Part shown: in pieces, positions 1 through 9,014 of the stretch
Layout of the letters: each line of letters starts with the position of its first letter
Numbering within the stretch: position 1 is the first letter of the stretch
DNA from: PALSA-894 sp963734185
Lineage (GTDB): Bacteria; Pseudomonadota; Alphaproteobacteria; Rhizobiales; Xanthobacteraceae
Assembly: GCA_963734185.1 (NCBI GenBank)
Contig: CAVTGA010000002.1
Coordinates: 2,170,001 to 2,234,000 of the forward strand
DNA: 64,000 nt
Direction of reading: 5' to 3'
Translations under genes and position numbers: made by a program
The notes under the pieces: generated by a model
Seen by the model: only the letters and a program-made list of their open reading frames with translations
Told to the model about the DNA's origin: nothing
Database searches by the model: none

Positions 1-1024
1 GCGCCTCGGCCGGCTCGGCGGGGCGCCGCCGGGCGCCGAGGTCGAACGGAGTCGAAGTGGTGGAAGCGAGCGCGAATTCACCCGTGCGGGGACGGGGCAC
101 CGGCGTCGCGGTCTCGGCGGTGACCGGCCGGGCGGCCGGAGCGCGAGCGGTGACGACCGGCGCAGGAGGCGGCGTCGCCGAGGTTTCCTCGTCCTCGTCG
201 GCCTCCTTGCCGAAGCCGAACAGCTTGGCGAGCAGGCCGCGCTTTGAGTTGTCCGCGGTCCTGGCGCGCGGCTCGACCGTCATGACGTCGCTGTCGCGGC
301 TGGCGACCACGGAGCGCGACGGGATGCGGCCGCGCTTCTCGAGGTCGGCGAGCGCCAGCGCGTAGCCGGGAAGCGGGTTGCCGTCGGAGGGAACGTGCAC
401 GGTGCGGCCGTTCGGGAACACGCGCGCGAGCTGGTCGTGCGTCATGCGCGGCCAGTGGCGGATACTGCCGGTGTCGAGATGGACGAAGGGCGAGCCGGAC
501 GAGGGGTAGAAGCCGACGCCGCCGCGCTGCAGCCGCAAGCCGGCGGCGCGAACCTCCTCGAGCGGGACGCCGGAAATATGGAAGTCGATCGCCTTGCCCA
601 GCATGTGCTGGCTGAACTGCGCGACGCCGCGGCCGCGCCGGCGCAGCATGCTGTTGGTGCGCGGCGACCGGTAGGACGAGATGATGCGGATCGGCTCCTT
701 GGCGCCGACCTCGCGATGGACCTCCCACAGAATGTCGAACAGCTGCGGGTCCATGGCGATGGTGTCGTCGGTGCGCCAGTCGCGCAGGAACCAGTTGAGC
801 TTCTTCAGCGCGTCGTCGTCGTAGCGCCCGTTGCGCTTGAACGTGACGGTGATGTCGTCGTCGCGGTGGGTGTGGCTGAACGAGAGCGTGCGCGTATCGC
901 CGTTGGCGATCGCGTTCTGCAGCGGATCACAGGCAAGGATCAGGGCAAGGGTGGCGAGGCCGACGCGGCAGGCCGCGCGCAGGGGATGACGGACTAGTCT
1001 TGCGTGCGCAATGCGACCCGGCAC
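1..1024 (-). CDS. DUF882 / MepK (YcbK)-like murein endopeptidase, 3' end outside window
   Basis: A metallopeptidase of the M15-like DUF882 family, whose E. coli member MepK (YcbK) cleaves 3-3 peptidoglycan crosslinks. The minus frame reads from a GTG at 1024. It has a hydrophobic leader (residues about 21-40, with either an ILAC lipobox at 29-32 or an AIA signal-peptidase site), then a domain carrying the expected zinc ligands: H140 and D147 in SQHMLGKAIDFH, and H182 in PFVHLDTG. A low-complexity Pro/Ala/Thr tail runs off the left edge, so the stop is not seen. No ATG start is available; another in-frame GTG lies 12 bases upstream. It is transcribed after the neighbouring L,D-transpeptidase gene, which makes the bond such enzymes cut. 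Family assignment is strong; substrate specificity is inferred. Confidence 0.85.
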   Translation of the reverse strand, partial: MPGRIAHARLVRHPLRAACRVGLATLALILACDPLQNAIANGDTRTLSFSHTHRDDDITVTFKRNGRYDDDALKKLNWFLRDWRTDDTIAMDPQLFDILWEVHREVGAKEPIRIISSYRSPRTNSMLRRRGRGVAQFSQHMLGKAIDFHISGVPLEEVRAAGLRLQRGGVGFYPSSGSPFVHLDTGSIRHWPRMTHDQLARVFPNGRTVHVPSDGNPLPGYALALADLEKRGRIPSRSVVASRDSDVMTVEPRARTADNSKRGLLAKLFGFGKEADEDEETSATPPPAPVVTARAPAARPVTAETATPVPRPRTGEFALASTTSTPFDLGARRRPAEPAEA

Positions 1025-1117
1025 GTGCGATCCCACCGAAAGACGACACTCGAAAGCGTAAACGACCGCAGCGTCCCCCGCCGCGGGTTAAGGCTAACGC
1101 AGTCTTGTCGGGATCGG

Positions 1118-1132
1118 TTAACGCGGTATTAG
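1118..1132. promoter_or_regulatory. imperfect CtrA-type box upstream of the MepK-like gene
   Basis: TTAA-N7-TTAG, one base off the CtrA consensus TTAA-N7-TTAA, about 95 bases upstream of the GTG at 1024 and in a gap rich in TTAA/CTAAC half-sites. Suggestive only. Confidence 0.25.
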
Positions 1133-1225
1133 CGCCCCCGGTCCCCCCTTGGTTAAATGGCTAACGGGGGACTGTGGCAAAAAAGTGCACGTTTTCGGAC
1201 CCTCCCGGCCGCCGCCCGGGGATGG

Positions 1226-3226
1226 TTAACGGACCACTGACCGCCGGCGGTTGTTGACCGGGGCCGGCGGCGGCTGGATCGGGTTCCCGAACAGGCGGTC
1301 GAAGAACGACTGCTCGCTCGCGAAGGTGTTCATCCCGAACGTATTCGACCCGAACGTGTTCAGCCGCACCGGCCGGACATGGTTGACCTGCTCGCGCGCG
1401 ACCGGAATTTCGGCCACCCGCCGGTCCTCGTTCTTGATCGCCGCCATGGTGCGGGTGTCGCGGCCGTATAGGTCGTCGCGGATCACGAGCTTTCCGCTGT
1501 CGTCCACGTAGGCCGTCTGGTAGGTGATGTGGACCGGGATCGGCGTGGGGAAGCGGATGTCCACTTCCGAATTGCCGAACATCTTGCGCAGGCGCTCCTG
1601 GGTGTAGCCCTCCTTGGGCAGGGCGATCGAGAGCAGCACCTCGCCGTATTTCACCGGATCCATCACCCGCATGCAGCCGTGGCTGTAGGCGCGCTTGTCG
1701 TGCGCGAACAGGTGCTTGTCGGGCGTGTCGTGCTGGTAGACCAGGAACTTGTTGGGGAAGTTGAAGCGGATGCGCCCGAGCGCGTTGCGCTCCCCCGGCG
1801 GCTGCGAGATGTGGATGGTGCCGTCGGGGTTCTGCGAGAGCTTCAGGCCCATGCGCTGCAGAACGGTCGGATCCTGCTGATAGGCCGGCAGATACTCGTT
1901 GTAGATGATCGACGGCGGCACGTTCCAGGTCGGATTGACGGTGATGAACTTCATCGTCTCGGTCAGGATCGGCGTCGGCGTCGAGGGCTTGCCGACCACG
2001 ACGCGCGTCTGCCAGACCACCGCGCCGTCGCGGTAGACGCGCAGCATGTATTCGGGAATGTTCAGGACGACGTGGTTCTTGCCGAGGTCGCGCGGCAGCC
2101 AGCGCCAGCGTTCCATGTTGGCCACGATGATCTCGGCGTCGCGGTCGCGTCGCGGCCCGTTGAGCGCCTCGAGGGTGGCCGAATTAAGCTGGCCGTTGGC
2201 CGCCAGCCCCTTCTGCTTCTGGAACTTCGCCACCGCGTCGGCGAGGGCGCGGTCGTAGGTGGTGTCGCCGGCGTCGCTTTGCACGTCGAGCCGCTGGCGC
2301 AGCAGCGGCACGCGGTTGTCCTGCATGGTGATTTCGGCGGCGGGCTTGCTCTTGGTAGCCTTGGTGGTGACTACCTTGAGCACCGGTCCGCCGGAAATGC
2401 GCACCGGCCCGGCTTCGCCCTTGTGCGCGCGCGCCTCGGCAAGCTTGGCCTTGAGCGCCTTGTAGGCGGCATGCGGCGGGTTATAGCCCGCAAGCGTGTC
2501 GCGAACGTTTTTGGAGCCCGCGACATTGGCGAGGATTTCCGCCGGCTCGGGCGAAATAAGCGTCGGATAGCCGATGTCGGCGCTCACGCGGGAGTAGTGC
2601 ATGCGGCCGACCTGAGCATGCCGGGCATAGGTCAGCACGACCGCCGTCAGCCTGATTTCGGCCTCGGCGAGCGCGGCCGGGTCGGCGCCGGTCTTGAACA
2701 CCGGCGTCCCATAGTCGGCGGGATCGAGTCCGTCGGCATCGGCGACGGCGAGATGCGCAATCGCCGCCTTGGCGCGCTCGTTGGCGGCGCCGTTCTCGAT
2801 CCACATCGGGGCAAAGCCGCGGCCATGGTAGAAGGCTTCCACCGCCGTGCGGTCGGCCTTGCGGTCGATCATGCGGGCGAGCTTGGCCGGAATAAGTTCA
2901 CGTAGGGCGTCGATCACCGGCTGGTCGGGCGACACGACGACCTGTTGAGCGGCTGGAGGCTGTGGCGTTTCCGGTTCCGTGGAGGCGGCAGCAGCCGGCG
3001 GGGCTGCTTCAGTCGCGGCAGGAGTCGTCGCAGCAGGAGCCGTCGTGGCGGTTGCCGGTCCGCCGACATCGGCGGCGGTCGGCGGCGGCACGTCGGCCGG
3101 CTCCGGAACCGGGATTGCGGCGTCGATCGCGGCCGCGTCGAGTGTCTGGGCGCCGAGATTCGTGGGTGAAAATGCCAGGACGAGTGCGATTGCCGTTCCG
3201 GCCAGGATGCGTTCGAGACGCAGCAT
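1226..3226 (-). CDS. L,D-transpeptidase, YcbB/LdtD type
   Basis: Forms 3-3 (mDAP-mDAP) crosslinks in peptidoglycan in the periplasm. The 666-residue protein starts with a signal peptide (about 1-26), followed by a Pro/Ala/Thr-rich linker to about residue 95, a scaffold domain, a peptidoglycan-binding-type segment near 305-355, and a YkuD catalytic domain near 385-560. The YkuD signature SHGCMRV is at 515-521, with nucleophile C518. A linker-rich C-terminal tail ends in basic residues. Length and domain order match the long YcbB class rather than short ErfK-type enzymes. The ATG at 3226 is kept because it gives a clean signal peptide. The 200-base gap to the downstream MepK-like gene contains no ORF. 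Confidence 0.93.
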   Translation of the reverse strand: MLRLERILAGTAIALVLAFSPTNLGAQTLDAAAIDAAIPVPEPADVPPPTAADVGGPATATTAPAATTPAATEAAPPAAAASTEPETPQPPAAQQVVVSPDQPVIDALRELIPAKLARMIDRKADRTAVEAFYHGRGFAPMWIENGAANERAKAAIAHLAVADADGLDPADYGTPVFKTGADPAALAEAEIRLTAVVLTYARHAQVGRMHYSRVSADIGYPTLISPEPAEILANVAGSKNVRDTLAGYNPPHAAYKALKAKLAEARAHKGEAGPVRISGGPVLKVVTTKATKSKPAAEITMQDNRVPLLRQRLDVQSDAGDTTYDRALADAVAKFQKQKGLAANGQLNSATLEALNGPRRDRDAEIIVANMERWRWLPRDLGKNHVVLNIPEYMLRVYRDGAVVWQTRVVVGKPSTPTPILTETMKFITVNPTWNVPPSIIYNEYLPAYQQDPTVLQRMGLKLSQNPDGTIHISQPPGERNALGRIRFNFPNKFLVYQHDTPDKHLFAHDKRAYSHGCMRVMDPVKYGEVLLSIALPKEGYTQERLRKMFGNSEVDIRFPTPIPVHITYQTAYVDDSGKLVIRDDLYGRDTRTMAAIKNEDRRVAEIPVAREQVNHVRPVRLNTFGSNTFGMNTFASEQSFFDRLFGNPIQPPPAPVNNRRRSVVR

Positions 3227-3397
3227 GGATCAACCCCCTCAAGAAGTTCCCCGCGAGACCCCGCAACTGACCCCATCTCGCGCGGCCGGGGAGCCGCGTC
3301 GCGATCCACCACACGCTGACCTCAACTCCAAATCCGCAACGGAATCAACTGCGACAAAGTTCCCGCGCGTTCAAAACCACGCAATTCATCGCGACTG

Positions 3398-4957
3398 TCA
3401 CTGCGCGGCCACGTTTTCCGCCCCGCTTTCGCCGCGATCCTCGCCGCCAAGCCCGATGTCGTCGAGCTTGCGATAGAGGGTCGAGCGTCCGATCCGCAGC
3501 CGCCGCGCCACCTCCGACATTTGTCCGCGATAGTGCCCGATGGCAAAGCGAATCACATCGGCTTCGATCTCGTCCAGCGGGCGGACGTCGCCGAGCGCGT
3601 CGAGCAGGGAAAGAATATCCGGACCCGCAGGCCCGCTATGGGCCGGGGCGGTCGTGGCGGCATCGCCCGCGGGTTCGAGTACCAGAGCCGACACCGGCTC
3701 CATGACCGGCTGGATCGGTTGTTCGCCGCCGTGCCGGGGCGCCGCCAGACGCTGGACGGCGATCTGCGGGAATTCTCCGATTCCGATCTCGTCGCCTTCC
3801 GCGAGCACGACGGCACGGAACACCGCGTTCTCGAGCTGGCGGACATTGCCGGGCCAACGATAGGCGCGGAGAACGCCGAGCGCCTCGGCCGAGACGGCAC
3901 GGATGCGTTTGCCTTCCTCGGCGGCGAAACGCACGAAGAAGTGCCGCACTAGTTCCGCGATATCCTCCGGCCGTTCACGCAACGGCGGTACTGCGATCGG
4001 AAACACGTGCAGGCGGTAGAACAGGTCTTCGCGGAAGCGGCCCGCCCGCACGTCCGCGATGAGATCGCGGTTGGTAGCTGAGATGACGCGTACGTCGACC
4101 TTGACCGGCTTCTTGGCGCCGACCGGATCGACCTCGCCCTCCTGGAGGGCGCGCAGAAGCTTGACCTGCGCCGGCAGCGGCAGTTCGCCAACTTCATCGA
4201 GGAACAGTGTTCCGCCCGAGGCTTCGACGAACTTGCCGAGGTGACGCTCGGTTGCGCCGGTGAACGCGCCCTTCTCGTGGCCGAACAGCGTGGACTCGAC
4301 GAGATTTTCCGGAATCGCGCCGCAATTGATGGCGACGAACGGCTTGGCGCGTCGTTCGCCTGCGCCGTGGATGGCGCGTGCGATCAATTCCTTGCCGACG
4401 CCGGACTCGCCTTCGACCAGTACCGGGATCAGCGACGTCGCGGTTTTCTCGGCCGTGCGCAGCACGTCCTGCATACGCGCGCTGCGGGTGACGATGTCCG
4501 TGAAGGTCAAGGTGCCGGAGCGGCTGCGCTTGAGCCGCTGCAATTCACTCTCGAGCGCGCCTGCGGCGAGCGCGTTGCGCAACGAAACCTGCAGTCGCTC
4601 GGCGCCGACCGGCTTGACGACGAAATCGACCGCGCCCGCCCGCATCGCCGACACGACGGTATCGATGCCGCCATGGGCGGTCTGCACGATGACCGGCTGC
4701 GTGAAACCGCCCTCGCGCATCTTGGCGAGCACGCCGAGACCGTCGAGGTCGGGCATCACCAGGTCGAGCACCACGCCTTCGATGCGCCGGTTCGATAGGG
4801 CCGCGAGCGCGGCGTCGCCGCCGTCGACCGTCAGCGGCTCATAGCCGAAGCGCCGCACCATGCTCTCCAGCAGCCGCCGCTGCACGGGGTCGTCGTCGAC
4901 GATCAGGATCAAGGGATGCGCTCTCCCGCTTGCGAAGTGTGCCGATTTGGGGCGCAC
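3398..4957 (-). CDS. NtrC-family sigma-54-dependent response regulator
   Basis: Phosphorylation-controlled activator of sigma-54 promoters, 519 residues with the complete three-domain layout. The receiver domain (about 17-135) has the acidic pocket DDD at 21-23, phosphoacceptor D65 and K115. The AAA+ domain has Walker A GESGVGKE at 183-190, the sigma-54 contact loop GAFTGA at 230-235 and Walker B around LFLDEVGEL at 251-259. A Fis-type helix-turn-helix follows near 465-505. No histidine kinase lies beside it, so its signal is unknown. A TTAA-N7-TTAA palindrome sits just upstream of the start, suggesting CtrA cell-cycle control. The ATG at 4957 is kept; the receiver fold begins near residue 17, so a shorter start is possible. 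Confidence 0.93.
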   Translation of the reverse strand: MRPKSAHFASGRAHPLILIVDDDPVQRRLLESMVRRFGYEPLTVDGGDAALAALSNRRIEGVVLDLVMPDLDGLGVLAKMREGGFTQPVIVQTAHGGIDTVVSAMRAGAVDFVVKPVGAERLQVSLRNALAAGALESELQRLKRSRSGTLTFTDIVTRSARMQDVLRTAEKTATSLIPVLVEGESGVGKELIARAIHGAGERRAKPFVAINCGAIPENLVESTLFGHEKGAFTGATERHLGKFVEASGGTLFLDEVGELPLPAQVKLLRALQEGEVDPVGAKKPVKVDVRVISATNRDLIADVRAGRFREDLFYRLHVFPIAVPPLRERPEDIAELVRHFFVRFAAEEGKRIRAVSAEALGVLRAYRWPGNVRQLENAVFRAVVLAEGDEIGIGEFPQIAVQRLAAPRHGGEQPIQPVMEPVSALVLEPAGDAATTAPAHSGPAGPDILSLLDALGDVRPLDEIEADVIRFAIGHYRGQMSEVARRLRIGRSTLYRKLDDIGLGGEDRGESGAENVAAQ

Positions 4958-4970
4958 TGTCGCGGAAGGG

Positions 4971-4989
4971 ACTTAACACCCTGTTAAGT
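4971..4989. promoter_or_regulatory. CtrA-type palindromic box upstream of sigma-54 regulator
   Basis: Perfect inverted repeat ACTTAACA-ccc-TGTTAAGT containing an exact TTAA-N7-TTAA core. It lies 14 bases upstream of the regulator ATG at 4957 and about 100 bases upstream of pepF on the other strand. It matches the alphaproteobacterial CtrA consensus; binding is inferred. There is no T-run, so it is not a terminator. Confidence 0.5.
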
Positions 4990-5086
4990 CTCGGGCTGGA
5001 GCGCATGTGAATTCCGGCCGGGTTGAACCTGAGGGCCCGGCGCGCAATATGTGCTGGCACCTTCCTACCGCGACCCAGGACCATTC

Positions 5087-6919
5087 ATGCCCGCGAGCAA
5101 GAGCAAGACCGCCGCAAGGACGGCCGCCAGAGCCACACGGCCGGCCAAGCTGGCCGACCTGCCGGAATGGAACCTCGCCGATCTCTATCCGGCAATCGAC
5201 GCGCCCGAGGTTGCGCGCGATCTCGATCGCGCCGATGCCGAATGTGTCGCCTTCGAGGAGGCCTACAAAGGCAAGCTCGCCGCGCTCGCGGCGCAAGGCG
5301 GCGGCGCGCTCGCCGAAGCGGTCAGACGCTACGAGGCGCTTGACGACCTCATCGGCCGGCTCATGTCCTACGCCGGACTGGTCTATGCCGGGAACACGAC
5401 CGATCCGGCGCGTGCCAAGTTCTACGGAGACGTCCAGGAGCGGATCACCGCGGCGTCGCTGCATCTGCTGTTCTTCACGCTCGAGCTCAATCGCATCGAT
5501 GACGCCGTGCTGGCGCGCGCCATGGAGGATCCGCCGCTCGCCTATTATCGGCCCTGGCTCGAAGACGTGCGCAAGGACAAGCCGTATCAGCTCGAGGACC
5601 GGGTCGAGGAACTGTTCCACGAGAAGTCGGTGACCGGCCATGCCGCCTGGAATCGCCTGTTCGACGAGACGATCGCCTCGCTGCGCTTCAAGGTCGCCGG
5701 CAAGTCGCTCGCGATCGAGCCGACGCTGAATCTGCTGCAGGACGTCGACGGCAAGAAGCGCCGCGCCGCCGCGGAGGCGCTTGCCGTGACCTTCAAGGCC
5801 AACCTGCGCACCTTCGCGCTCATCACCAACACGCTCGCCAAGGACAAGGAGATCTCCGACCGCTGGCGCGGCTTTGCCGACATCGCCGATGCGCGCCACC
5901 TGTCGAACCGGGTCGAGCCCGAGGTGGTCGAGGCGCTGGTGTCGGCAGTACAGGCGGCCTATCCGCGGCTGTCGCACCGCTACTATGCGCTGAAAGCGAA
6001 GTGGTTCGGCAAGAAGCGCCTGCCGCATTGGGACCGCAACGCACCGCTGCCAAAGGTCGAGAGCCGCACCATCGGCTGGACCGAGGCCAAGAACACGGTG
6101 CTCAAGGCCTACGGGGCATTCTCGCCCGACATGGCCGCGGTCGCCGAGCGCTTCTTCCAGCGCAACTGGATCGATGCGCCGGTGCGTCCCGGCAAGGCGC
6201 CCGGCGCGTTCTCGCATCCGACCGTGCCGTCGGCGCACCCCTATGTGCTGCTCAACTACCAGGGCAAGCCACGCGACGTCATGGTGCTGGCGCATGAGCT
6301 CGGCCACGGCGTGCATCAGGTGCTGGCCGCGCCCAATGGCGCGCTGATGGCGCCGACGCCGCTCACGCTGGCCGAGACGGCGAGCGTGTTCGGCGAGATG
6401 CTCACCTTCAAAGCGCTGCTGGCGCAGACCACCGAGCCCAGGCAGCGCAAGGCCATGCTCGCCGCCAAGGTCGAGGACATGATCAATACGGTGGTGCGGC
6501 AGATCGCGTTCTACAGCTTCGAGCGCAAGGTCCACGGCGAGCGCAGGAACGGCGAGCTGACCGCCGACAAGCTGTGCGAGCTGTGGCTCTCGGTGCAGGG
6601 AGAGAGCCTTGGGCCGGCGATCGAGCTGAAGGAGGGGTACGAGACGTTCTGGAGCTACATCCCGCACTTCGTCCATTCGCCGTTCTATGTCTACGCCTAT
6701 GCGTTCGGCGACTGCATGGTGAACTCGCTTTATGCGGTCTACGAGAATGCATCCGAGGGATTTGCCGAGCGCTATCTGGCCATGCTTTCCGCCGGCGGCA
6801 CCAAGCATCATTCCGAGCTGCTGGCGCCTTTCGGCCTTGACGCGCGCGATCCGAAGTTCTGGCAGGGCGGCCTGAGCGTGATCGAGCGGATGATCGCCGA
6901 GCTCGAGGCGCTCGGATGA
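5087..6919 (+). CDS. pepF: oligoendopeptidase F, M3 family
   Basis: Cytosolic zinc endopeptidase that degrades short peptides (M3B clan, PepF/thimet-like), 610 residues. The zinc-binding HELGH motif is at about residues 403-407, and the flanking region (a Tyr-rich block before it and Glu-containing helix after it) is typical of the family. ATG 5087 is preferred over an in-frame ATG-less extension to 5051 because AGGA lies six bases upstream and the family usually starts with a short basic N-terminus. It is divergent from the sigma-54 regulator and 52 bases upstream of the ABC1 kinase gene, with which it may be cotranscribed. Confidence 0.92.
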   Translation: MPASKSKTAARTAARATRPAKLADLPEWNLADLYPAIDAPEVARDLDRADAECVAFEEAYKGKLAALAAQGGGALAEAVRRYEALDDLIGRLMSYAGLVYAGNTTDPARAKFYGDVQERITAASLHLLFFTLELNRIDDAVLARAMEDPPLAYYRPWLEDVRKDKPYQLEDRVEELFHEKSVTGHAAWNRLFDETIASLRFKVAGKSLAIEPTLNLLQDVDGKKRRAAAEALAVTFKANLRTFALITNTLAKDKEISDRWRGFADIADARHLSNRVEPEVVEALVSAVQAAYPRLSHRYYALKAKWFGKKRLPHWDRNAPLPKVESRTIGWTEAKNTVLKAYGAFSPDMAAVAERFFQRNWIDAPVRPGKAPGAFSHPTVPSAHPYVLLNYQGKPRDVMVLAHELGHGVHQVLAAPNGALMAPTPLTLAETASVFGEMLTFKALLAQTTEPRQRKAMLAAKVEDMINTVVRQIAFYSFERKVHGERRNGELTADKLCELWLSVQGESLGPAIELKEGYETFWSYIPHFVHSPFYVYAYAFGDCMVNSLYAVYENASEGFAERYLAMLSAGGTKHHSELLAPFGLDARDPKFWQGGLSVIERMIAELEALG

Positions 6920-6971
6920 TCGGCACCCGATGCCGCATTGTCGCGCGGTTCGTCGGCGCCTAGATAGGCAG

Positions 6972-8339
6972 ATGGCCGATCGCGAAGGCAACCGCTTCTC
7001 CGCCCGCGCCGCGCGCTATGCCCGCGTCGGCGCCAACGTGGGCGGGGTGGCGGCGAAGCTCGCGGCAACGCGCTTCTTCGGGCTCGGTCTCGATCGCGCC
7101 AGGAACGCGGCCGAGCTTGCCGCGGCGCTCGGCGGCTTGAAAGGCCCGATCATGAAGGTCGCCCAGCTGATGGCGACCATTCCCGACGCGCTACCACCCG
7201 AATATGCCGCCGAGTTGCAGCAGCTGCAGAGCGAAGCGCCGCCCATGGGCTGGGCCTTCGTCAAGCGCCGTATGAGCGCCGAGCTCGGGCCCGACTGGCA
7301 GGACAAGTTCGCAAGCTTCGAGCACAAGCCCGCGGCCGCCGCCTCGCTCGGCCAGGTGCACCGCGCGACCAGCCGCAGCGGCGAAGCGCTCGCAGCCAAG
7401 CTCCAGTATCCCGACATGCAGTCGGCGGTCGAAGCCGACTTGCACCAGCTGTCCTGGCTGTTCGCCATCCACCGGCGCATGGATCCCGCCATCGACACGT
7501 CCGAGATCGCCAAGGAGATCGGCGCGCGCATCCGCGAGGAGCTCGACTATGTTCGCGAGGCCAAGCACGTCCGGCTCTATCGCGCGATGCTCGCCGGCAT
7601 CGACATGATCCGCGTGCCTGAAGCATGGCCGGAGCTCTCGACCGGGCGGCTCCTGACCCTCGACTGGCTCGACGGCACCAAGATGCTGGCGCACCGGCAA
7701 GCCCCGCTCGACGTGCGCAACCGGCTCGCGACCGCCATGTTCACCGCCTGGTGGTTCCCGTTCAGCCGCTTCGGCGTGATCCACGGCGACCCGCATCTCG
7801 GCAACTACACGGTGTTCGAGCGGGACGGCGCGCCGGCCGGCATCAACCTGCTCGACTACGGCTGCATCCGCATCTTTCCGGCAAAATTCGTCGGCGGCGT
7901 GGTCGATCTCTATCACGGGCTCTTGCACGAGGACCGCGACCTCGTCGTGCATGCGTACGAGACCTGGGGCTTCAAGCGGCTCTCGCGCGAATTGATCGAC
8001 GTCCTCAACATCTGGGCCAAGTTCATCTACGGGCCGCTGCTGCAGGACCGGGTGCGCACCATCGCCGACGGGGTGAAGCCGGGCGAATACGGCCGGCGCG
8101 AAGCCTTCCGGGTGCACCAGGCGCTCAAGGAGAAGGGGCCGGTGCGCGTTCCGCGCGAGTTCGTGTTCATGGACCGCGCGGCCATCGGCCTCGGAGGGGT
8201 ATTCCTGCACCTGCGCGCCGAGCTCAACTACTATCGCCTGTTCAACGAGGCGATCGAGCGCTTCTCGCTCGCGCGCGTTGCGCAGCGGCAGGGTGACGCA
8301 ATGCGTCTTGCCGGTCTCTCAGCCGACGCGTCGGATTGA
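6972..8339 (+). CDS. ABC1/AarF/UbiB family atypical kinase
   Basis: Protein kinase-like fold of the ABC1 (UbiB/COQ8) family, implicated in quinone or lipid-associated processes; the ATPase target is unknown. The 455-residue protein shows the family KxGQ-type region as MKVAQLMATIPD, followed by the Ala-rich nucleotide loop AAAASLGQVHRA, and the HGDPHLGNY catalytic loop with a downstream LLDYG metal-binding motif. No membrane helix is seen at the C-terminus, unlike E. coli UbiB, so it is the shorter soluble type. ATG 6972 is chosen over the ORF's upstream ATG (6930) because homology-like sequence begins at MADREGNRF; the ribosome site is weak either way. Confidence 0.88.
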   Translation: MADREGNRFSARAARYARVGANVGGVAAKLAATRFFGLGLDRARNAAELAAALGGLKGPIMKVAQLMATIPDALPPEYAAELQQLQSEAPPMGWAFVKRRMSAELGPDWQDKFASFEHKPAAAASLGQVHRATSRSGEALAAKLQYPDMQSAVEADLHQLSWLFAIHRRMDPAIDTSEIAKEIGARIREELDYVREAKHVRLYRAMLAGIDMIRVPEAWPELSTGRLLTLDWLDGTKMLAHRQAPLDVRNRLATAMFTAWWFPFSRFGVIHGDPHLGNYTVFERDGAPAGINLLDYGCIRIFPAKFVGGVVDLYHGLLHEDRDLVVHAYETWGFKRLSRELIDVLNIWAKFIYGPLLQDRVRTIADGVKPGEYGRREAFRVHQALKEKGPVRVPREFVFMDRAAIGLGGVFLHLRAELNYYRLFNEAIERFSLARVAQRQGDAMRLAGLSADASD

Positions 8340-8461
8340 ACCTTAGCGTCGTGTCCTCTGACAAACTTGCAACGAGGTCGAAACCTCATTGTCAACGCGA
8401 TCAGCCCCGGCCTCGCCGGTCGTAGACGCGATCGGGCGATCGCTCGGTTGGAGGAACAGCC

Positions 8462-8833
8462 ATGATCGCAGGAAGACTATTGTTTGCCGGATTGTTGGCC
8501 ATCGGCCTGCTCGGGATGGGTTTCGGTATCGTCGGAGATCAGGCCCGAAGCGAGCCGGTCGCGGTGCAAGACGCCTCGGCCGCCGCCAAGAAGGCGACCG
8601 CCAACATCGACGCTCAGCTCCAGGCGCGCGGGGCCACCATGGTCCCGCGCTCGGAATTGCCGAAGAAGCTGGCGAACGCCAAGCGCACCATGAGCAAGTA
8701 TCAGTGCGACAAGACGGCGTGCTGGTGCCACGGCGCGAAGAGCTGCGCCCCGATGACCGAGCTGACCAACTGCGCAACCTTCAACTGCAACAACGACAGC
8801 GGCGAGCCGTCCTGCTGGTGCAAAAAGAAATAG
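8462..8833 (+). CDS. small exported cysteine-rich protein, unknown function
   Basis: A 123-residue protein preceded by a good GGAGG ribosome site. Residues 1-30 form an N-terminal hydrophobic leader (signal peptide or single membrane anchor). The middle (35-80) is Ala/Lys-rich and helical. The C-terminal 42 residues hold eight cysteines at 82, 87, 89, 95, 104, 109, 118 and 120, with two CWC motifs and no histidine pattern typical of haem binding (one CWCH only). Spacing suggests disulfides or metal binding in the periplasm. I do not recognise a named family. It stands alone between the ABC1 kinase gene and the oxidase-subunit/transhydrogenase operon. Confidence 0.75.
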   Translation: MIAGRLLFAGLLAIGLLGMGFGIVGDQARSEPVAVQDASAAAKKATANIDAQLQARGATMVPRSELPKKLANAKRTMSKYQCDKTACWCHGAKSCAPMTELTNCATFNCNNDSGEPSCWCKKK

Positions 8834-9014
8834 CCTGCGCGACCGGCGTGCGGCGGTCGGACGTCGCCGCGCGCCGGGACCTCCGGCAGCGCAAGCGTGA
8901 AGCCGGCGCCTGCCGCGCAGGCGATATTCGGTCGCCTGCATGGCGCGCCGTTGCCCCGCCCGCGCAATTGCGCTAAGCCCCGGCCGGTCGAGGCTTTTCC
9001 AGGGGTTTTGAGCG

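Noticed and set aside
4971..4989. Intrinsic terminator for the divergent genes
   Set aside because: The palindrome is AT-rich with no following T-run and both flanking genes start, not end, here.
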